From Candidatus Moranbacteria bacterium GW2011_GWE2_36_40 (GTDB taxonomy: Bacteria > Patescibacteriota > Minisyncoccia > Moranbacterales > GWC2-37-73): DNA of 21,174 nucleotides. The notes below the pieces were generated by a model that was given only the letters and a program-made list of their open reading frames with translations, did no database searches and was not told the origin of the DNA. Below are positions 14,235 to 21,174 of this stretch, one piece after another. The first letter of the stretch is position 1; each line of letters opens with the position of its first letter. The stretch covers positions 1-21,174 of the forward strand of contig LBRX01000009.1 in NCBI GenBank assembly GCA_000991645.1, in the 5' to 3' direction. A program made the position numbers and the translations under genes.

Positions 14235-14840
14235 CTAGTATTTTTTGCGACCCAAAATAAATCTCTTAAATCCAGGAATTTTATCAATGAGTTCTAAATG
14301 TGGACCCTCTATGAAGTCTAGCAAAAATCTATCAAGCATATCCAATCGATATTTAAATTCATCGCTATTCATAAGAACAAAACTAACCTCTTTGCCAATC
14401 TCAGCTTCAAGACTTCCCATTACACTCTTAAGTTTTCCTCGGCTCACATTATTTGCCACCAATACCATGTCTACCTTGCTTTTTGGATCATTCAAAAATA
14501 TTCCACTCACAAGTGCAAGCTTCACATCGCCAATATTCTTGAGACGAGACAAACTTTTTGATTCTGGCGAGGCAGATGATTTGGCAAACAAATTCTTTAA
14601 TTCCAAATAAAAACAAAAACCCTGATCAAGAATATAATATTTTGAACCTTTCTTTGTTTTTTCTATGACAAATTTTATTTTTTTGAGCTCATTAATCTCC
14701 TTGCGTACTGAAGCCGGAGGAAGCATATTCTTCTTTGCAACCTCAGCTATACTGTATTCCTTATCACAATTAATAAGAAAGAATCTCAGAATTCTGGTTT
14801 TTGCTTTCGAGCCCAATAGTGTTTCGAGGATTTCAGACAT
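14235..14840 (-). CDS. Winged-helix protein with a nucleotidyltransferase-like C-terminal domain
   Basis: Residues 1-75 of 201 form a winged helix-turn-helix (EYSIAEVAKKNMLPPASVRKE followed by a KKGSKYYILD wing), typical of ArsR-like DNA-binding domains. Residues about 100-175 recall the MNT-type nucleotidyltransferase fold (KLALVSGIFLND, SKVDMVLVANN, then SFVLMNSDEF). The canonical GSxxxGxxxxxSDxD signature is reduced to SGIFLND and KVD, so catalysis is doubtful. A regulatory or ligand-sensing role, perhaps in a toxin-antitoxin-like or autoregulated unit, is inferred. No partner gene is adjacent. No SD is seen before the ATG; a candidate promoter lies at 14968-14996. The family is one I recall as common in Patescibacteria. 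Confidence 0.75.
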   Translation of the reverse strand: MSEILETLLGSKAKTRILRFFLINCDKEYSIAEVAKKNMLPPASVRKEINELKKIKFVIEKTKKGSKYYILDQGFCFYLELKNLFAKSSASPESKSLSRLKNIGDVKLALVSGIFLNDPKSKVDMVLVANNVSRGKLKSVMGSLEAEIGKEVSFVLMNSDEFKYRLDMLDRFLLDFIEGPHLELIDKIPGFKRFILGRKKY

Positions 14841-14967
14841 ATTCAGTAGCAGAAATTACAATGAGCTTTATCACTATTGCTTGTAGACAACGTGATTTGC
14901 CCAAAAAATTTCTTTAAAAATGCTTAATAACTTGTTTAACTTTGATTTTTCAGGCACCAATATTAGC

Positions 14968-14996
14968 ATTATACAACCCATGATTCAAAAAGTAAA
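14968..14996 (-). promoter_or_regulatory. Candidate promoter for the winged-helix gene
   Basis: On the minus strand TTTACT (14996-14991) is followed after 17 bp by a perfect TATAAT (14973-14968). This would give a leader of about 120 nt. Confidence 0.45.
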
Positions 14997-15069
14997 CCGC
15001 AAGACGTTTAGATATTTGGACATAAAATCAACCAGACACTCTGTCATTTTTTGTTCGAAACAACTCGGA

Positions 15070-15098
15070 TTGCGCTTGAAACGAAATTGCTATATTAT
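15070..15098 (+). promoter_or_regulatory. Candidate promoter for the 900-residue protein
   Basis: TTGCGC (15070-15075) and TATTAT (15093-15098) are separated by 17 bp. Transcription would start near 15105, about 45 bp before the ATG. Confidence 0.5.
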
Positions 15099-15149
15099 AT
15101 ATACAGATACTTGAGGGAATTTTCTGGAAAATTAGGCTAAAACAAATTC

Positions 15150-17852
15150 ATGCCCCCAAGAAACACTGATAAAAACAAAGACGTGCTAAAAGATTTGGAA
15201 AAAACAATTTCCCCAGTTTTGGTCGTAAACAATTCCTCACTGAAACCATACGTGGAATTATTTGAATACGAACCAGAAAATATTTATCAACAGCCGCTTG
15301 GATCATTGATCGGCTTTTTTGAAGTCAAAGAATACAGTGACGAATCAGCCTATGTGGTAAACTTTTTAACCTCTGTCTTAAAAAAGGAATACTACATAAA
15401 TCCAAAAAGACAAGTTACAGAAAGTTTGGACAGTGCTCTGCACAAGGTTAACTTGGCACTTTCCGAATTAGCAAAAAATGGAAATGTAGAATGGCTTGGC
15501 AAAATCAATGCTGCAATTTGTGTGCTGGAAAAAAATAATGCACATTTCAGTGTTTCTGGAAATGCAAAGATATTTCTATATCGAAACAAGACTCTTTCGG
15601 AAATAAGTGCCGACTTGGCGTCTGATTCGACAGATCCTCATCCGCTCAAAACATTTGTGAATGTTTCCAGTGGTCGTCTTGAAAAAAATGATCGCATGCT
15701 TATAACATCAGAAGATATTTTTCATATTCTTCCAGCAGTAGAAATTAAGAAAAATTTTCAACGATTCCAAGATGATAAATTTGTTCAATTTCTCAAAACA
15801 GCCCTGTCAAATCAACTTGAAATGATAGCTTCTATTGTTGTTGATCTTGCAGAACCAGTACCTGCAATCAAAAACAAGCAAGCAACAAGCAAAAAAGTTG
15901 CTGGTGCAATCAACAATGCATTCAGCAAAACAGCTTTTCCAGAACCTCCAACTACAGACATAACACCGGAAAGTCAAGATTTTAATGAACAAAATTTGAA
16001 AGAAAACAATCCCGAAACTGCCTACACTGACAAAAAAACTGGGCATATATACATCCAAGGAGAGGCGGCCGAAAATTCAGCAGGAGCCAATGCAAAAATA
16101 GGGCTCTATCTTGATCTGGCCAAGGAAAAAATATCCCAAGGAACTTATTTTACAAAAAATGAAATTCGAAAACGTTTTTCATTATACAAAAAACAACTAG
16201 CAAAGAAACAAGAACTCAGAAATCAAGAGAAAGAACGTCTTGCTCAACTAAAAGTTGAACAAGCAGAGATATTAAAGCAAAAACTCGCTGAAGAAGAAGC
16301 TCTGCGCGCTGAAAAACTTGCTAAAGAAGCGGAACTTGAAAAAATTCGTTTGCAACAAGAAAAAGATGAACAAGATAAAATTGCAAAAGAAAATGCCATT
16401 GCTGAAAAACTTTTACAGAAAAAATCTCGAATCAAACAAAAAGAAGTTGAGGAAATTAATCAAAACACAACTCGGGAACGTGAGCTTTCTTTTGCTGAAA
16501 AATTGGAATTAGCAAAAGCTGAACAGCAAAAAAATACAATAATTGACTTGCGTGTAAAAAACGACATTTCAATAAATGACGAAAGAAGCATTGCTGCAGA
16601 GAATTTTTTCAAGCAAAAGACATCAAAGGAGGAGGATTCAAAAAAACCTTCAATCGAACAAATCAAAACGACACCACTTCTTGAAAATATTTCACAAGGA
16701 ACTTTGTCAGCAATTAAAAATCTGCAAAAACAAATTCAAAAATTTGCAACCACAATAAAAACAAAGAAGGAACTTCTTCTAGTCAGGCAAAATCAAGAAA
16801 CATCAGAACCATCAGCCTTGCAAGATAAAAATATTTTTGCAAGCATAATTCCACATTTTTCCAGAATCACTAATCTTTTTTCTCGCTTCACTTTAAAACA
16901 AAAAATTTATACTCTTTGCGCATTTTTGGCTATTTTTATTGTTCCTCTTTTCATTGTGCACTTTCTCAACAAGCCAAAAATTCAAACAACCGCGCCGCAA
17001 CCCGAAGCACCACTAACGCAATCAGAAAAATTGGCAAATGAAAAAAACATCAACCTTAACACGCAAACAAACACTATTTTTCAAAATCAAAACATTGTCA
17101 CAACACTTATTGCAAACAATAATCCAACAGTAATAACCAAAAACAGTGTCGTTATTTTGCCTGCCTCGACTCGCGGAGACGACCGCTCGTCGACGCAAGG
17201 CGGGCAAAACAATCAACCAAAAGAATTTTCCATTCCAGCCGACTCTGGAGATGCTGTTCGCGCAACATATATGAAGGACTTATCTCTTGTCTTAATCTTC
17301 ACAGATAACAACAAGATTATTTCATTTAGCCCTATTTCAGAAAAATTTATAACCAATAATATAGATTTGTCTAACATTTCATCAGAAAGTCCAATTGGAA
17401 CATACTTAACATATTTATATGTTCTTGATCAAAAAAATAATCAGATTTACCGCTTCCCACGTGCAGACGGAGGATTTGGAGAGAAAGCAAGCTGGCTCAA
17501 AGATTCCACACCTCTTGCTAACATTTCAGAGATAACAATCGACGACAACATTTATGCGATTTCCAATAACAAAGTTTTAAAATTTTTCAAAGGCAAAGTT
17601 GTTGATTTCACGCTTGAATCATCCACCACACCAGTTACTTTTAACAAAATTTATACAACTCCGGATTTGCAAAACTTCTATGCACTAGACACGCAAAACT
17701 CTCGCCTAATTGCATATAGCAAAGACGGCAACATTCTTACCCAATATTATAATGAAACACTAAAAGACGGAACTTCTCTATCAATAGACGAGCAAAACAA
17801 ACTTGCCTACATTGCAACTTCACAAGGATTGTTTTCACTTTCACTTCAATAA
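15150..17852 (+). CDS. PP2C-like pseudophosphatase/coiled-coil/membrane/propeller fusion protein
   Basis: A 900-residue protein in four parts. Residues 20-235 follow the PP2C (PPM) phosphatase order, but the usual metal-binding acids are changed: GFFEVKEYSDES replaces the D-G-x-x-G segment, FSVSGNAKIFLYRN replaces V-G-D-S-R-x-Y, and LITSEDIF replaces L-x-S-D-G. Catalysis is therefore doubtful. Residues about 340-465 are a highly charged Lys/Glu/Gln-rich coiled coil. A membrane helix (585-605, IYTLCAFLAIFIVPLFIVHF) separates cytoplasm from exterior. Residues 695-900 contain repeated short beta units (LSLVLIFTDNNKIISF, YLYVLDQKNNQIYRF, YALDTQNSRLIAY), suggesting a small beta-propeller outside the cell. 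Residues 671-685 are encoded by a 45-bp palindromic element. No clear SD. An inside-out sensor or scaffold role is inferred. Confidence 0.8.
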   Translation: MPPRNTDKNKDVLKDLEKTISPVLVVNNSSLKPYVELFEYEPENIYQQPLGSLIGFFEVKEYSDESAYVVNFLTSVLKKEYYINPKRQVTESLDSALHKVNLALSELAKNGNVEWLGKINAAICVLEKNNAHFSVSGNAKIFLYRNKTLSEISADLASDSTDPHPLKTFVNVSSGRLEKNDRMLITSEDIFHILPAVEIKKNFQRFQDDKFVQFLKTALSNQLEMIASIVVDLAEPVPAIKNKQATSKKVAGAINNAFSKTAFPEPPTTDITPESQDFNEQNLKENNPETAYTDKKTGHIYIQGEAAENSAGANAKIGLYLDLAKEKISQGTYFTKNEIRKRFSLYKKQLAKKQELRNQEKERLAQLKVEQAEILKQKLAEEEALRAEKLAKEAELEKIRLQQEKDEQDKIAKENAIAEKLLQKKSRIKQKEVEEINQNTTRERELSFAEKLELAKAEQQKNTIIDLRVKNDISINDERSIAAENFFKQKTSKEEDSKKPSIEQIKTTPLLENISQGTLSAIKNLQKQIQKFATTIKTKKELLLVRQNQETSEPSALQDKNIFASIIPHFSRITNLFSRFTLKQKIYTLCAFLAIFIVPLFIVHFLNKPKIQTTAPQPEAPLTQSEKLANEKNINLNTQTNTIFQNQNIVTTLIANNNPTVITKNSVVILPASTRGDDRSSTQGGQNNQPKEFSIPADSGDAVRATYMKDLSLVLIFTDNNKIISFSPISEKFITNNIDLSNISSESPIGTYLTYLYVLDQKNNQIYRFPRADGGFGEKASWLKDSTPLANISEITIDDNIYAISNNKVLKFFKGKVVDFTLESSTTPVTFNKIYTTPDLQNFYALDTQNSRLIAYSKDGNILTQYYNETLKDGTSLSIDEQNKLAYIATSQGLFSLSLQ
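17160..17204. repeat. 45-bp GC-rich palindromic element inside a gene, copy B
   Basis: The element occupies exactly codons 671-685 of the 900-residue protein (PASTRGDDRSSTQGG). It matches the reverse complement of 1087-1131 at 38 of 45 positions. It has the same inner GACGA/TCGTC hairpin, and its palindrome extends outward into flanking TTTTG and CAAAA. It is GC-rich against very AT-rich surroundings. Confidence 0.8.
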
Positions 17853-17857
17853 AAAAA

Positions 17858-17887
17858 CTGCTCACTATAGATATCTACAGTGAGCAG
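17858..17887 (-). terminator. Terminator of the 142-residue gene
   Basis: CTGCTCACT and AGTGAGCAG pair around the inner palindrome TAGATATCTA, with one A/C mismatch. On the minus strand the stem is followed by seven T residues. On the plus strand no T run follows, so it mainly serves the minus-strand gene, though it also lies just after the plus-strand stop. Confidence 0.75.
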
Positions 17888-17905
17888 CTCAAACGTAAAA
17901 CTTGT

Positions 17906-18334
17906 TTATACCTGGAAGGGAAAATTTCTTCTCACCCTTGCAGCAGATATAATTTTTTTATAGCTTATTTTTTCTTCAACTTCCTCCTGTTCTTGCTCCT
18001 GTTTTTTGAAAATCTTTTTAAAGAAATCTGTCAGAAGAGCATACACCAGAAAAAGAAAAACCATTATTCCAAATACCATGAATCCAATACAAATCATTGG
18101 TAAAATTCTGTCATAGAACATTGACTCCTGAAAAAAATTCTCCCGCGTTATTGCATCATGAATTTGCAAAGAATACTCTTCCGGTGTTATTTGTTGCAGT
18201 GATGGTATTTCATGGAGGATACCAACTGAGACTGAGTCGCCACAATTTCCCGCTTTATCAGCAGCTAAAGAAATTGAAAGAAAAGACATGGCCAATACTA
18301 ATTGTAAAACAACAAAAATACGTATCCTTTTCAT
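17906..18334 (-). CDS. Small exported membrane-anchored protein of unknown function
   Basis: The 142-residue protein has a signal peptide (1-25, basic start, Leu/Val core, ending ISLAA), a short outer segment (26-78) with one cysteine, a membrane helix (about 80-104) and a charged cytoplasmic tail with a Gln/Glu run (EQEQEEVEE). I recognise no family. GGAGG (18341-18345) precedes the ATG, a near-consensus promoter lies at 18405-18433 and a terminator at 17858-17887, so it is an independently transcribed gene with strong signals. Its place between the pseudophosphatase and the VirD4-like ATPase suggests envelope work, by position only. Confidence 0.75.
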   Translation of the reverse strand: MKRIRIFVVLQLVLAMSFLSISLAADKAGNCGDSVSVGILHEIPSLQQITPEEYSLQIHDAITRENFFQESMFYDRILPMICIGFMVFGIMVFLFLVYALLTDFFKKIFKKQEQEQEEVEEKISYKKIISAARVRRNFPFQV

Positions 18335-18404
18335 GTGAAACCTCCATTTTTAGTCCTGTGGACTTATTTGAACTGCGTTGAATAAAAATTTATCACAACC
18401 TAAT

Positions 18405-18433
18405 ATTATATACCTAAATTGATAGAAAGTCAA
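18405..18433 (-). promoter_or_regulatory. Near-consensus sigma-70 promoter for the 142-residue gene
   Basis: On the minus strand TTGACT (18433-18428) is followed after exactly 17 bp by TATAAT (18410-18405). The start would be near 18398, giving a leader of about 65 nt. This is among the strongest promoters in the window. Confidence 0.7.
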
Positions 18434-18443
18434 TACTAACACA

Positions 18444-18469
18444 AAAAACGGCTAGCTGTAGCCGTTTTT
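18444..18469. terminator. Terminator after the VirD4-like ATPase gene
   Basis: AAAAACGGCTA and TAGCCGTTTTT form a perfect 11-bp stem with a GCTG loop and a T run on either strand. Read on the minus strand it follows the ATPase gene and precedes the promoter of the 142-residue gene. Confidence 0.8.
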
Positions 18470-18489
18470 AGGTGTATGAATTTTTCACG

Positions 18490-18517
18490 GTAGAGACGCA
18501 TTGCAATGCGTCTCTAC
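18490..18517. repeat. Perfect 28-bp palindrome directly after the ATPase gene
   Basis: GTAGAGACGCATTG is followed by its exact complement, with no loop. It starts three bases after the stop codon. Palindromes around the core GACGCATTGCAATGCGTC are dispersed in several bacterial groups (from memory). It lacks a T tract. Confidence 0.8.
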
Positions 18518-18520
18518 GCG

Positions 18521-21007
18521 TTAAAAAGCTGATTCTTTCATTGCGCTGCGGGCAAATCTGGCTCGCTCCATGATTTCACGGTTCACAATGGCTGCGTCGC
18601 GACCATATTTGAGACGTGAGAGCTCTTTGAGATAGTTGGCAGCTTCCTGATTGCCACGCGTCGGTGGATTGAAATTCACATTAAAAGGCTTGGAAAGTTC
18701 CCCACTGATCAGCACGCGTGCAAAACCTTTATAGTTATCAACGTTAACCAAATCGCTTGCTGTGAAAATTGGAGCGAATTGTTTTTCCAAAAATTCAGAA
18801 TCTTCAGGTCCAACACGCAAAGCAACCATGGAACCAACATTACCAAACACAGCCTTGGAAATTTCTTCTTTCAATTGCCCAATGAATTGATGTGCAATAA
18901 TCAAACACAAGCGATATTTCCTAGCCTCGGACAATATTTGGGAAATAGAATTTGTTGTGACATTTTGAAATTCATCCAAATAAAGATAGAAATCACGACG
19001 TTCATCTTCTGGTGTGTCACTGCGTGCCAAAGCATTCATCAAAATTTTTCCAACAATAACCATCCCCAACAAGTGAGCATTTATTTCTCCAATTTTTCCC
19101 TTGGAAAGTTTTACCAACAAAATCTTTCCTGAATCCATCACTTCGCGAAAATTAATTGTGCTTTTCTGTTGAGCTATGATTGGACGCATCATGTCATTAG
19201 AAACAAATGTTGTCAGCTTTGATGTGATATATGGAACCATGTTCGCCAGTGCTGCTTCCCCGCCAGCCTTCTCAGCCTCTTTGATCCAAAAATCAAGCAC
19301 GACTGGATTGTTGCATTTCGAAAGCTTCATTTTGCGAAAATCCTCATCTGCCAAAACCTTAGAAATTTCCATAAGAGTTGAGCCAGACTCAGGATCTTCC
19401 ATAATAAGAAGCATTGCATTTCGCACATATTGTTCAAACATTGGGCCACCAGTTGCTTTCAAATCATACAACTGATCAAAAATACCAATCATCTCATTGA
19501 TCACAAAAGTTTTTTGCTCAGGATGCGCTGGATCATATTCAAGCATATTAAGCCCAAAAGGACGCTCCATGTCAGATGGGTCAAACACAATAACATCTTC
19601 TGCACGCTCTTTTGGAATGGCTGTCAAAATGTCTTCAATTGCATCTCCATGTGGATCAATAAAACAAAAACCTTTTCCATTTCTTGCATCCTGTTTGGCC
19701 ATTTCCTGCAAGAAATTGGACTTTCCTGTTCCCGTTTGACCAATTGTATACAAATGTCTTCTGCGATCAGCTTCACTCAATCTGATGTCAGTCTTTACGC
19801 CACGATAATCATTGTATCCCAAAATCATACCTTCCTTTGGAATATTGAGAGGTGGTGGAGCCGCACCAGCCTTCAACCATTTTATCTTTGGAGTTTCAGT
19901 GGTTGAAACTGGAAAATGAAAGATGCTAGCAATTTCTTCGGTAGACAAGATTATTGAATGATCATCATCAAAATTACGAAAAATATAATCAAAAGCAATT
20001 TTTTTGGATTTAATTCTTTTTTGTACCAAAAAATGATTCACATCATGATTTTCAAATTGAGCAAAAGAATTTTCCATATGAGCCAAAACTTCATCTGCTT
20101 TTTGTTGTGTCATGGCGGAAGCAAGCAAACGAATATTGACCTTAAATCCAGCTTTTCCTGATTTTGTTTCAATTTTTTTGACCAACTCTTGCTCTTCCGG
20201 AGTCAACTGCACAGCCTCCTTGTGCATTATTTGTTCTTTTGGCTTGTTTTGAATAACCTGCACCATACCTTTTCCAAGATCCATTGCAATTGAGCTTGAA
20301 TGAGCATCTTTCAGTTGTTTGCCTTGTTGCATTTTGTGTGCAATTTTTCTTCCAAGCTTGCGCCATTGTTTTCCAGCTGGTCGCAAAACAATCTGAATCA
20401 CAGCTCCCTCTCCTTCTGTTTGAAGTTTGCTCAATGCATTTGAAATTTCATTAAGCGGATCAATATCAATATTTTCATAGGTCAAAATTGGCAAAGCATG
20501 GGAATGTTTCAAGCCCAATGTTGCTGCTGTAGTGAAGCTACCTGGAGCAAAAATAGTATAATCAGAAATTTTTTCCACATTAGCATGCGGAAAATATGCA
20601 TGCACCTGTTTTTCAATACTGTCACGAAATTTTTTTGGAACAGCCATATAAAATGAAATTTCTTCATTCCCGCAAGGATTTGCAATTTCAAGCGCTATAT
20701 ATGGCTCACTATACAAAAAATGACCAACAATTGATTTTTTTTCTTTAATATTTGAAAGCGTGGTCAGCAATTGTTCCATAGCACCAATTTCTTCCTTCCA
20801 TGCCTCAGCCTCTCCAGCCCTTTCATTTCTTTCTTTGAAAATCTTGGTTACTCTGACAACTTCAAGATCCATGTTCATTGAACGATTTATTTGCGCGCGA
20901 TAATTCAAAAAACTTCGCAGCACCAAAAAAAACCCACTCAATAAAGTTAGTGTTGCAAAAACCCAAAGCAACGGTATCAGAATAACATTAAGGTCAAGAA
21001 TATTCAT
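18521..21007 (-). CDS. VirD4/TraG-like membrane ATPase
   Basis: The 828-residue protein has an N-terminal membrane helix (8-30), a coiled segment (about 60-95), a large middle region (95-400) and a C-terminal RecA-like motor domain. Visible motifs: Walker A GQTGTGKS (423-430), FCFIDPHGD (447-454), Walker B FYLYLDEFQN (673-682) and AHQFIGQL (705-712). Similar proteins are the coupling ATPases of type IV secretion and conjugation (VirD4, TraG, TraD) and related HerA-type DNA pumps. The substrate could be DNA or protein. No relaxase, VirB4 or pilus gene is in the window, though partners could lie beyond 21174. A palindrome and a terminator follow it. No SD; the upstream spacer is filled with 7-bp repeats. 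Confidence 0.88.
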   Translation of the reverse strand: MNILDLNVILIPLLWVFATLTLLSGFFLVLRSFLNYRAQINRSMNMDLEVVRVTKIFKERNERAGEAEAWKEEIGAMEQLLTTLSNIKEKKSIVGHFLYSEPYIALEIANPCGNEEISFYMAVPKKFRDSIEKQVHAYFPHANVEKISDYTIFAPGSFTTAATLGLKHSHALPILTYENIDIDPLNEISNALSKLQTEGEGAVIQIVLRPAGKQWRKLGRKIAHKMQQGKQLKDAHSSSIAMDLGKGMVQVIQNKPKEQIMHKEAVQLTPEEQELVKKIETKSGKAGFKVNIRLLASAMTQQKADEVLAHMENSFAQFENHDVNHFLVQKRIKSKKIAFDYIFRNFDDDHSIILSTEEIASIFHFPVSTTETPKIKWLKAGAAPPPLNIPKEGMILGYNDYRGVKTDIRLSEADRRRHLYTIGQTGTGKSNFLQEMAKQDARNGKGFCFIDPHGDAIEDILTAIPKERAEDVIVFDPSDMERPFGLNMLEYDPAHPEQKTFVINEMIGIFDQLYDLKATGGPMFEQYVRNAMLLIMEDPESGSTLMEISKVLADEDFRKMKLSKCNNPVVLDFWIKEAEKAGGEAALANMVPYITSKLTTFVSNDMMRPIIAQQKSTINFREVMDSGKILLVKLSKGKIGEINAHLLGMVIVGKILMNALARSDTPEDERRDFYLYLDEFQNVTTNSISQILSEARKYRLCLIIAHQFIGQLKEEISKAVFGNVGSMVALRVGPEDSEFLEKQFAPIFTASDLVNVDNYKGFARVLISGELSKPFNVNFNPPTRGNQEAANYLKELSRLKYGRDAAIVNREIMERARFARSAMKESAF

Positions 21008-21040
21008 TAAAATTTGTTTTTATTTTCTATTTATATCTAA

Positions 21041-21079
21041 ATTTCTAATTTTCAATTTCTAATTTCTAAACAATTTCTA
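21041..21079. repeat. 7-bp repeats upstream of the ATPase gene
   Basis: Heptamers ATTTCTA, ATTTTCA, ATTTCTA, ATTTCTA run in phase, then after four bases another ATTTCTA. The unit differs from those in prmC and at 12.4 kb, but the 7-bp period is the same. The rest of the spacer to 21174 shows no gene. Confidence 0.7.
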
Positions 21080-21174
21080 ATACCAAATCAAATTAATTAC
21101 TTCTACATTCAATCTTTTGTATCCAGCTAAACCCAACCTTCCCTTTTAGAATTTTAGGATTTTTAGTTAACCAT

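Larger units (their letters stand above)
14841..15149. other. Divergent intergenic region with two candidate promoters
   Basis: This 309-bp spacer separates the winged-helix gene (-) from the 900-residue gene (+). It contains candidate promoters for both and a short perfect hairpin (AATTTTC-TG-GAAAATT, 15119-15134) just upstream of the plus-strand start. No RNA gene is apparent. Confidence 0.5.

Noticed and set aside
14235..14840. Winged-helix protein as half of a toxin-antitoxin pair
   Set aside because: No small partner gene is adjacent on the same strand, and the nucleotidyltransferase signature is degraded.

Overview
The window is AT-rich bacterial DNA. The gene set and repeat content suggest a member of the Patescibacteria (CPR), of a Moranbacteria/Parcubacteria-like type. 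This is inferred from protein character and is not verified by any search. The pointers are a WecA-like transferase with a multi-spanning GT2 enzyme, a winged-helix/nucleotidyltransferase-like protein, an anchored VirD4/TraG-like ATPase with no visible conjugation genes, a very large secreted beta-helix protein, and short periodic or palindromic repeats both between and inside genes. All 15 confident genes end in TAA (10) or TAG (5), and none ends in TGA.

Layout. 1-1012: end of an unknown upstream gene, then prmC (+). 1001-1215: a cluster of palindromic repeats closed by a two-way terminator. 1276-1446 (-): a tiny Lys/Ala-rich histone H1-like protein. 1447-2081: a long AT-rich spacer with a perfect 36-bp palindrome and one consensus DnaA box. 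2252-2839 (+): a membrane-anchored protein with its own promoter. 2983-6645 (-): a 1220-residue secreted beta-helix/Ig-like protein. 6646-7230: a spacer with a strong promoter and a doubtful reading frame.

7231-9092 (-): a sigma-70-type factor translationally coupled to a PHP phosphoesterase. The promoter is bracketed by an inverted repeat. 9200-12371 (-): a surface-polysaccharide cluster (GT2, WecA-like transferase, DUF192 protein). 12528-14840 (-): a small membrane protein, RmuC and a winged-helix protein, separated by repeat-bearing spacers. 15150-17852 (+): a 900-residue protein made of a degenerate PP2C-like domain, a coiled coil, a membrane helix and a propeller-like domain. 17906-18334 (-): a small secreted and anchored protein. 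18521-21007 (-): a VirD4/TraG-like ATPase. The last 167 bp hold more 7-bp repeats.

Reading together. Much of the window concerns the cell envelope: secreted or anchored proteins, polyprenyl-linked glycan synthesis and a membrane ATPase. The sigma factor keeps the -10-binding region but has lost the usual -35-reading motif. Two domains look like inactive versions of known enzymes (a NodB-like deacetylase and a PP2C phosphatase), and the WecA-like enzyme lacks one expected acidic residue. The most unusual structural signal is repeat DNA inside genes: 7-bp repeats at three sites in prmC, and a 45-bp palindromic element forming exactly 15 codons of the 900-residue protein, with a diverged second copy after prmC. 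I see no CRISPR array, tRNA, rRNA or insertion sequence.
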